Assembly (NCBI GenBank): GCA_943787375.1
Contig: CALSME010000007.1
Location: 1-64,000 of the forward strand
DNA from: an uncultured Polaribacter sp.
GTDB lineage: Bacteria > Bacteroidota > Bacteroidia > Flavobacteriales > Flavobacteriaceae
Reading direction: 5' to 3'
DNA length: 64,000 nucleotides
In this document: positions 63,071-64,000 of the stretch, piece after piece
Layout of the letters: every line of letters starts with the position of its first letter
How positions within the stretch are numbered: the stretch's first letter is position 1
The notes under the pieces: model-generated
Told to the model about the DNA's origin: nothing
Database searches by the model: none
Seen by the model: only the letters and a program-made list of their open reading frames with translations
Translations under genes and position numbers: made by a program

Positions 63071-63544
63071 CTAAAAATTAGTGATTCGTATACTTGTGCC
63101 ATTTTTTAAAACACGGTATTCTCTTGCTGGACAATTTGAACCATTTGTTTGAGGTGCACCTCCCAAGTGTACACTGTATTCGCTATCGTCACATTCGCAT
63201 TTTAAAGTCAGTCCGTTTTCAAACGTCATTGGCGTACTACAATCGTTATTAGGGCAAAGCAAATCGAACGCAACAAAAGACGTGCTATTTATATTGAAGA
63301 GTAAAATGCCCTTGTTGCCGCCATTTAAAATTGTAAAACCTCCTGGTGTTTGTGCATTAATATTAATGGGGTTGTTTAAATCTGTAGAAACCTCAATGTT
63401 AATATTCGGCAAACAATTGCCAATTTGAGTATTGTCTGCGCAGCTAAAAAATAAAATACAAACGAACAAAAAAATGCTTTTTTTTATCAAAATAAAAGGG
63501 GTCTTTATATGAAAACGTTTGCAATTTACAAATATTTTGTACAT
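63071..63544 (-). CDS. Rieske-like lipoprotein lacking the histidine ligands
   Basis: 157 residues. A lipobox (LFVCILFFSC) lies after an unusually long basic N-terminus, so the true start may be later than the ATG at 63544. The domain has LLCPNNDCSTPMTF and LKCECDDSEYSVHLGGAPQ, which parallel the two cluster-binding loops of Rieske proteins (CxH and CxxH), but histidines are replaced by Asn/Asp. It ends SIRITNF. The fold may be kept without a cluster, or be a disulfide variant. Confidence 0.75.
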   Translation of the reverse strand: MYKIFVNCKRFHIKTPFILIKKSIFLFVCILFFSCADNTQIGNCLPNINIEVSTDLNNPININAQTPGGFTILNGGNKGILLFNINSTSFVAFDLLCPNNDCSTPMTFENGLTLKCECDDSEYSVHLGGAPQTNGSNCPAREYRVLKNGTSIRITNF

Positions 63545-63690
63545 TTGTAGTCCAATCTCATTCCTGTTTTCAGTAATGAGATTTTTAAATTTAAGTCCCT
63601 AATTAGTTGTTTGTTGAGACATACGAGTCTTTCTTTCAAATACATAAAAGGGAATGGTTTGAGAAAGGAACTAAATTTTAAATAAAAAAA

Positions 63691-64000
63691 ATGAGCAATA
63701 TATCCTATTATTCTGCGGAAGGTTTAAAGAAATTAAAAGAAGAATTGTTTCAATTGGAACAATATGAAAGACCAAGAGTTACCCAAGAAATTGCAGACGC
63801 ACGTGATAAAGGTGATTTAAGTGAGAATGCAGAATACCATGCCGCAAAAGAAGAGCAGTCGCATCTAGAATTTAAGATTGCAAAGTTGAAAAATGTAATT
63901 TCTAATGCACGTATTTTAGACGAAAGCCAATTAGATACTTCCAAAGTATTGATTCATTCGAATGTGGTGATTAAAAACACGACCAATGGTATGGAGTTCT
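63691..64000 (+). CDS. greA: Transcription elongation factor GreA (partial)
   Basis: 103 codons before the window ends. YYSAEGLKKLKEELFQLEQ and DARDKGDLSENAEYHAAKEE form the N-terminal coiled coil with the acidic tip residues. GreA helps backtracked RNA polymerase cleave its transcript. The C-terminal FKBP-like domain is beyond the window. Confidence 0.96.
   Translation, partial: MSNISYYSAEGLKKLKEELFQLEQYERPRVTQEIADARDKGDLSENAEYHAAKEEQSHLEFKIAKLKNVISNARILDESQLDTSKVLIHSNVVIKNTTNGMEF

Noticed and set aside
1..64000. CRISPR arrays, rRNA and tRNA genes
   Set aside because: No regularly spaced short repeats with unique spacers and no tRNA or rRNA sequence were recognised; the 20-21-bp periodic boxes are promoter repeats without spacers of CRISPR length.

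Overview
This window looks like the chromosome of a marine-type member of the Flavobacteriaceae (Bacteroidota). The DNA is AT-rich. The gene content includes a type IX secretion (T9SS) sorting domain and a PorP/SprF protein, two OmpH chaperones beside BamA, DUF5777, DUF6787 and DUF6090 family proteins, a TonB-dependent receptor with a carboxypeptidase-like domain, and lipoproteins with short lipoboxes. I saw no rRNA, tRNA or CRISPR array.

Layout. (1) 1-5.3 kb: a membrane-anchored AraC regulator, then a tight plus-strand cluster of lipoprotein, two c-type cytochromes, YceI, an OB-fold protein, a DUF5777 beta-barrel and a DUF6787 protein. It looks like an envelope electron-transfer or quinone-handling module. 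(2) 5.3-11.1 kb: an accessory zone with dispersed repeats, a secreted protein with a C-type-lectin-like C-terminus resembling a diversity-generating retroelement target, two broken tyrosine-recombinase tails, small membrane proteins, and two cupin genes of which the second has lost its start and is fused to a short-chain dehydrogenase tail. (3) 11.2-18.1 kb: a minus-strand sulfur cluster (HxlR regulator, two YeeE/YedE halves, methyltransferase, rhodanese, persulfide-dioxygenase-like fusion, SulP permease, Crp/Fnr regulator, DUF983) with three matching 14-bp palindromes, each 45-55 bp upstream of a start codon. (4) 18.3-26.5 kb: a LytTR island with two orphan LytTR response regulators, an OmpA/TSP3 protein, a T9SS-sorted protein, paralogous small proteins, a zinc ribbon and decayed genes. 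Six promoter regions here, and a seventh at 43.9 kb, carry the same array of three boxes (consensus CCACTTATT) spaced about 21 and 20 bp. (5) 26.7-43.7 kb: mostly core genes (porP-like, murI, ompH x2, bamA, uppS, nadK, pdxJ, a TPP-riboswitch-controlled TonB receptor, arfB, a NadR-like kinase with pnuC, a phosphopantetheinyl transferase, ahcY). (6) 43.7-45.3 kb: a small accessory island between two near-identical terminators, headed by the seventh three-box promoter. (7) 45.4-64 kb: core genes (yifB/comM, ppc, dsbD-like, tilS, pabB-like with two frameshifts, lpdA, a haem-binding protein, a glycosyltransferase, an M3 peptidase, purE, purK, a Rieske-like lipoprotein, and greA, which runs off the end).

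The most notable signals are the three-box LytTR-type promoter regulon, which links unlinked envelope genes to a dedicated regulator family, and the palindrome regulon of the sulfur cluster, whose likely regulator is a cysteine-bearing Crp/Fnr protein that could sense persulfide or redox state. Both rest on repeats read directly in the sequence; the regulator assignments are inference.
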